This document shows positions 58,416 to 64,000 of a stretch of 64,000 nt of DNA, in pieces. Within the stretch, counting starts at the first letter, position 1. Every line of letters starts with the position of its first letter. The translations under genes were made by a program, and so were the position numbers. This stretch comes from Phanerochaete sordida (lineage: Eukaryota; Basidiomycota; Agaricomycetes; Polyporales; Phanerochaetaceae): the NCBI GenBank assembly GCA_019973155.2, contig BPQB01000001.1, positions 2,356,001 to 2,420,000 of the forward strand, in the 5' to 3' direction. Under the pieces are notes generated by a model. It was not told the origin of the DNA and made no database searches. It saw only the letters and a list, made by a program, of their open reading frames with translations.

Positions 58416-58970
58416 GGCTATGTCCTCGAGGCACTCGACCTTACTCGTTGTGGGATGGGCTGGAGGGCAGACCGCACGTCGAGGTATAGGTCGGAGTGAG
58501 AGTTCCACGCCGATACATGGGAGCGTTTTTGTATGCGGCCTCGCGCCTCGGGAGTGAGATGATGAGTGGAGGTCGGAACCCGGTCGCAATGTCAATCACA
58601 GCGCGCCGGCGAATCACGCGCCTTGCCGTGGCATCGCAGACTCACACCGTCGCCGAGGCATTCGCTGCAGGCTCAAACGGAGTCCTATTTCGTTGTAGAG
58701 TGCGAGAGACAGAGAGAAAGAGAGGAGCGAGACCATGAGGGATGCGAGAGAGTCCATAGTGTGCGACGAAACATCCGAGAAACGGTTTTACGACGAGCTA
58801 GGATAGGCGACGACATCTCCATTTACATAGCAAAGATTACCAGACGACGACCATGCGCGCGCGGGATGTGGAGACTCGAAGGTATGTCAATTAATGTCCC
58901 AATGCGAGGTATCCCAGATTAAAAGGAGCGGAATGGAAAATAGGAAGCATCATGATTCGTACGGGTTCGT
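58416..58970. other. intergenic, nothing recognised
   Basis: Promoter of GST-like copy 2 and 3' UTR of the chitin synthase gene. No gene. Confidence 0.5.
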
Positions 58971-61900
58971 TCAGTTCCTGCGGCAGAAGCGGAACAGGTT
59001 GCGCTTGAAGAAGTACCACAAGCACTAGAGGAGACAGTCAGTATGCGAACAGGCCTTGGACGAGTGCAGTGGACTCACTCCTGAGAAGCGCACGAAGGCG
59101 AGCCCGAAGGTGGAGTAGAGAATGACCGAGAAGTAGATATTCTGCTTGTGGTGGAGCGCGTCTTCATCTGCCTGCTCGTTATTGCTCGGCAGGCCGTTCA
59201 GGTTCTCGATGGCGACCGCGAGACCCGCGTTGGAGAGCATCCAACACGCGACGAGCCTCGTGCGGAAGGTCCTATTCTCGTCGTCCATGGTCGGCTTCTC
59301 TACTTCTTCCTTGACCTCGAGCTTGGTGACTGCACGCGTAACGGTCTCCTTGAAATGCCGCTCGAGATCCTCCTTGTTCCGCGTCGCTTCCTCGACAACG
59401 GCAGTGTCTTCGGCCTTGCCCTTCTTGGAGTTAACAGACGGCAGGGCCTCGGCCTTGTCGCTACCCTTGGTACCCCAGGAGACATCGTGCAAGTTGCAGA
59501 ATGCGTAGACGTTCAAAACGTTCGTAAAACTTGGGGCGAGGCAGAGGTATTGGAAGAAGCTCGTGAACATGTGCCAGGGATCACGCTAGAACACGTTGAG
59601 CGGCGAATTCGACCGAGACGTCGAGGGAGTGAACTCACGTAGAGGAACGATGCGATGAAGTAGATACCGAATGTTGACACCGCGGCAGCAATGAGAGCGC
59701 CGACCTCGCCGCCAAGGAACAGATGGAGCTTTTCCGAGGTAGTCTTGCCGGCAAGCATGGACGGGATGCTCTCAAAGGCCTTAACTGTCAGGAAGAACGA
59801 GCAGACGAGCAGGTACACCGCAAGAACAGCGTAAACCCTACAGCGAATATGTTAGTGAAGCCGTGAGTGTAGTGCAGCAAGGGTGTGTACCATAGTGTGA
59901 TCGTGTAAGCCGCGCGTTCACCTTTTGGCCTGTTACCGAGAGCAAGAACGAACTGCAGCGCCAGGAATGCGAGGTATATCCATTTGAGAGCCAGATTTAT
60001 CCAGTGGGTCTGCAAAATAGATGAGTTTCCCGTTCTGATATGAAGCAAGTCGCACTTACCACCGCGACAGTGCCGAAGAAGGGCGACGCTTTGACTTGTG
60101 TCGGATCCGCGACCAAGTCGATAATAATACTGAATGTCAACCAGATGTTTGCCAGGGAAAACCAAGAGAAAACGAGAGAGAAAACGTTGTACTACAGAAG
60201 CCGTTAGCCGTATGTGACGCAATAAGCCAGGGTGACATACGAGTGCCTGTATGTGGAAGAAGAACATCCGGATGATGCCGTGACCCGACCGGTACAGCTT
60301 GAAGAAGTTGACGAGGGCGTACTGAAACGACAACTTCAGACACGAGCCGAAAATAGAGCGTGGAAATTGGACATACCACGGACGCAGCGAACGAACCGTT
60401 CAGCCAACGCCTGCGCTGGCCAATCAGCTCGGGAGCCGATTCGGGCACATCGGTCTCGGCCTTGGAGGGCTTGACGTATGTCAGAGTCCACCGCTCGTTC
60501 TGCTTCGCGACGAGCTCGAAACAAAGGATACGATCCTCGGCCAAGAACATGTTCTTCGTGAAGATGTTCATGCCGTAGATACCCTTGGGGCCCAGGCGGT
60601 CGGCGAGCGAGTGGTCACCGTGGAAGTACTGCTCGAGCGGTCGGCCGAGGATGGCGCGGAACCGATACGCGGAGAAGGCACCGGGTAGCACAGACACATA
60701 GCCGAAACTACTCTCAAGCGGCTTGTCTGCAGGTCGCCTTGTCAGAATCTGAGTGAGGGGATATGAGGTATGCGCGCACCCAAAATGTTTGACATCTTGT
60801 ACTCGAAGTTCTGCGCCGCAACGAGCGGGTTCAAGAGCTTCCTTCCACCCTCAATCATGGCATGGATCTCTCCGCAGCATCCTCCGAGGTTGGGGTCATT
60901 GTAGAATGCTTCCCACAAGTAGTAGATCGACTTGCGACCCGGCTTGGTACCGGCATCGATGAGGACACAAATTTCGGGCTGCGGAACGGCATGAGGACAC
61001 CGAATATATTTATAGCTAATGCCCGTACCTCCAGCATCCTACCGATAGCGTTGAACAGCCACCGATGGGAGTTAATCTTCTTTTGGTTCTTAGCCTTGAT
61101 GACCAGAATGATCTGAACGGGGACAAGATTGTTGGGGTCTTCTCCCTGGGGCACGACCAGTTGTGGTGAAGCATCCACTGATAGTTGCGTCGTGTACTGC
61201 AAAGTGTCAGAGAGTCATTGATCGGGCGTAACGTCATGGCTCACCTCGAAGATGTGCGCAACAGTTTCCTTTCCGTCGACCTGCTTCTTCATCACACCAT
61301 CCTGATAGACACCAACAGTGGCCAAGATATCCAGCACCGTCTTGTCCATAGGCTCGAGACCGTCAATGATCAGCGCAACCGTAATCTTCTGCCAACCTGG
61401 CACGCCCTCCTCCGCGCTACGACGCCAGTACTTGGACTGCTTCGTCTTGCAGATATCGCGAATGTTCAGCATGACACCGTGCAGGGTACGCGCGTAGAGG
61501 ACCTTGTCCTCGTTGTAGGACGTGACGGCGATGAGCAGCTCCGTCTGGCGGTTGTACATCTTCGTGCGCAGCGAGTAGCCAGTCGCCTCCGAGAAGTCGT
61601 CAGGATCGCACGTCGCGGCAGTGTACCGCATGTGGCTAGACAATCACAGCGTGTTTAGAATTGACGCGCTCGGCAGGCGTGAGCCCGCTATTGCGTGTCA
61701 CTCACGAGAACTCCGTCGTCCTCACGCTCTGTGTCCATTTTGCCTCGATGGCGCTGTAGACGGGCGTGGGCACCTGGTATTCCGTGATGAAGTTGCCCTT
61801 CGTAAGCTTGACCTTGCGGGTGACACCGCGCTTGATCGTCTGCCGACGTCTCCAGGCCGACTCGACACCTCCGCTCGACGAAGAGGCGACCGACTGCGGG

Positions 61901-62239
61901 CGGCCGTAGGGGTCGCCGTAGGCATTGGGGTCGACGGGACTGCGAGAGCTGCGGAGTGAGTACGAGGGGCGGCAGAACAAAAGCCGGCGGCAATATCGCT
62001 GGCACTCACCCTGGCGGGTACAGCCCACCCGAAGTCAAGGGCACTTTCTCTACCTCGTCATCATCATACTGCCCTTGTTGTCCGAAGTCACCAGTGAGCG
62101 AAGTGGTGCTCGCGTAGGCACTCGGGGCCTCCTGAAAGGCGATGTGCGGGCGATCAGCGAATGGATCGTGCTCGGCCTCAGGGCCTAGGCTGGCTTGCGA
62201 GTTGAAAGACGGCAACTGCGGGCGACGGTCCTCGGCCAT
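58971..62239 (-). CDS. chitin synthase, division 1 (class III-like)
   Basis: N-terminal disordered segment [20 protein letters not shown], then the chitin synthase 1N domain [20 protein letters not shown] and [20 protein letters not shown]. The catalytic domain includes [73 protein letters not shown] and [20 protein letters not shown] with [20 protein letters not shown], then [17 protein letters not shown] and the signature [13 protein letters not shown]. About seven membrane spans follow, the last near the end, [12 protein letters not shown]. It makes cell-wall chitin from UDP-GlcNAc at the plasma membrane. The TCDPDDF-type N-domain favours class III over classes I and II, without certainty. 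Confidence 0.9.
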
Positions 62240-63190
62240 TAGTCGTGAGTGTTGCGAGGATGGACGTTACAGAAAGCGAATGCGCTGGGGACGTGGCCTG
62301 CCGCGCCTGGAGGAGGAGAATGAGGTGAGAGCGAGACGTAGAGTGGTGTTGGCTGTTGTCGAGGCGGAAGCAAGTTATACTTCCTCCAGACCCCGAACAC
62401 CCGCTCGTAACTACACAGCATCCACTGATTACAAGCGCCTAAAGGCTCTGCAGTGCCGCCTCATTGCTCTCGTTTGCCGAGCCTGCTGTTCTATTTATGA
62501 CGCGAATAATACGGCGACTGATGCTGCAGCGTCCGAGAACCTCGCGTCGCGCCCTCGTATTTTTCTGCATTTACTCTCATTTTCTGCAGGGAGGAAGAGG
62601 GACAAAAAGAGGGCCTGTGCATCGATGGCGTAGGACCTCCGCCGTGAATGGCTGTGCGAGTTGCGGGATATGCTGATGCGCGAGGCGCGCTGAAACAGCC
62701 ACAGCTGTGCGCTACTGCGTCCATCAGGGTCATCGATGGGCGACAGTCCGCCCGAATATGCGGGCTGCTCAGCGTCGACACCGCTCACTCCGGTGCGACC
62801 TAGTGCGACACCGCCAGAGGCAGCGCGACCGCAGGGCCGCCTGCTGGAGCGAGTGTGAGCCTCGGGCACTCCGCTGCGTCAGCGCCTAGGCCCCCGAAGA
62901 CACCGACGGTAATCAATCTTCTCAGCTTCGCAAGTCAATTTTGAGGGTTGGGCTGTTGCCTAGGCAGTGGCAAGGATTCGCAGACGACGGGTGTTTCGGA
63001 CATGTATAAGCACATGTACGCAGCAAACGCGGTTCCATTACGGGGGATGTCTAACCATGGTACAAACGACCCAGTCGTTGAGAGCTATAACACAACAGAG
63101 CGAGAACGAATCGACGAGGACAAATACAAGAGACAGAGGAGACGGTCGTACGGGTTCGTAACATCGTGCGCGCGTGATTGCGCAGGGGAT
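62240..63190. other. intergenic, nothing recognised
   Basis: Promoter of the chitin synthase gene and 3' end of the Spo12-like gene. Open frames here show no motif or splice structure. Confidence 0.45.
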
Positions 63191-63681
63191 TTAGAACGGA
63201 TTCTCGTCGTCGTCCATCTTCTTGGCTTCATCACCGCTCGAGTCGGATTCCTTTGACTCCGGCTGTGAGAAGAGCGATGGCATAGGCTTTGCCACGCCCC
63301 TGCGAACCTCATGAGTGTCACAGATACACCGCTGTATTGATGCAGTACGTACTTGGCAAAGGTCTTCTTCTTCGCCGCATTGAGTTTCTTCGAACATGGG
63401 GTCATCAGGTTGTCTGTCGGCGAGACGAACGCAGGGTTTCTGTCGATCAAACATCCAAAGCTAAGCGTCCGTGGCGCATACGCGAGCAATGAGGCTTACA
63501 TGTTCTTCGCCATCCTCTTGGCGAGCAGCGCCTTGGCGCCCATTCCGGGTGCGAGCGCTGCTGTTCCGGTCGTCGCAGTGCCGACAGGTGCTTGGGGGAC
63601 GACGACCTTCGCTGCCTGAGATGGGTTGTGCAGCGGCTGAACGGGGACGGGGGATGCATCGGGGGTCGGAAGCGCAGACAT
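63191..63681 (-). CDS. small Spo12-motif protein
   Basis: Three exons: MSALPTPDASPVPVQPLHNP to KRMAKN, a middle exon with SPTDNLMTPCSKKLNAAKKK, and KGVAKPMPSLFSQPESKESD ending DDDENPF. The middle exon matches the conserved core of the fungal Spo12 family (serine/threonine-proline then KKL-type), small regulators of mitotic exit. Two acceptors for the middle exon are possible and change a short stretch of residues just before the core. The rest is low complexity, so family assignment rests on one short motif. Confidence 0.55.
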
Positions 63682-64000
63682 CTCGGCGGTCGTGTGAGGC
63701 GTTGGGCGAAGTAAAGCGAGGGATGGGAGAGGGGGACGAAAGCCGGGGAGGTTGAAGTTGGTTGTAAGGAGCGAACTCGAACTTGCAACGCGAGTTCGAA
63801 AATGAACCTCACGTGGAGCGTGAGAGGGACACGTTCCTCACGTGCTCGTGTGGCAGCACGTGCAGAAACCCTAACCTCCCTTCCTTCTCCTTTCTCCTCC
63901 CGGGCTTCGTTTGTCTATTTGCTCCCTGTGAGTGTCGCCGTCTTGACGTGGTACATCTGACGGCCGATCCTCAGTTAGAGCTGTGCTTCCTGCAGACGCT
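63682..64000. other. upstream region of the Spo12-like gene
   Basis: Probable promoter. Repeats of CACGTG-like sequence near 63809-63865 (TCACGTGGAG, CTCACGTGCTCG, GCACGTGC) suggest bHLH-type E-boxes. Another gene may begin beyond the window edge. Confidence 0.4.

Overview
The window is nuclear DNA of a filamentous basidiomycete, most likely a wood-inhabiting Agaricomycete. The coding sequence is GC-rich, almost every gene carries several introns of about 50-65 nt, and the gene content is fungal: a chitin synthase, a GH79 glycosidase with a GPI-type tail, a MATA-type HMG-box factor, two type III polyketide synthases, and a local group of F-box genes. I saw no tRNA, rRNA, CRISPR array or recognisable autonomous transposon. 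Most models were assembled by hand from conserved protein segments and GT-AG splice sites, so gene identities are firmer than individual exon edges.

Left end (1-8.7 kb): two paralogous F-box genes on the minus strand (the first cut by the window edge and carrying a frameshift), what looks like a third decayed F-box 5' end, a small Hva1/TUDOR-domain gene with an apparent GC-AG intron, and an unknown single-pass membrane protein. An AT-rich gene-poor stretch (1.5-4 kb) holds an imperfect inverted repeat and a palindrome. 9.8-16.3 kb: a MARVEL-domain membrane protein and two divergently oriented type III polyketide synthases with intact Cys-His-Asn triads.

Middle (17.7-41.9 kb): dense housekeeping block with ALE1-like MBOAT lysophospholipid acyltransferase, a WDR89-like WD40 protein, mitochondrial 3-methylcrotonyl-CoA carboxylase beta subunit, PRP31 (U4/U6 snRNP), ISU1 Fe-S scaffold, GPC1 glycerophosphocholine acyltransferase, a Gfo/Idh/MocA oxidoreductase, RRP8 rRNA methyltransferase, DBP8 RNA helicase, an HMG-box factor, SUA5 tRNA threonylcarbamoylation enzyme, and U1-C and LSM3 splicing proteins head to head. 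Two functional themes recur. GPC1 and ALE1 catalyse successive steps in resynthesis of phosphatidylcholine from glycerophosphocholine. PRP31, U1-C and LSM3 all belong to the spliceosome.

Right part (42.8-64 kb): GH79 glycosidase, an unknown protein, another F-box protein, a large low-complexity protein with Cys pairs, a CLPTM1 membrane protein, a tandem pair of glutathione-S-transferase-like genes, a class III-like chitin synthase, and a small Spo12-motif protein.
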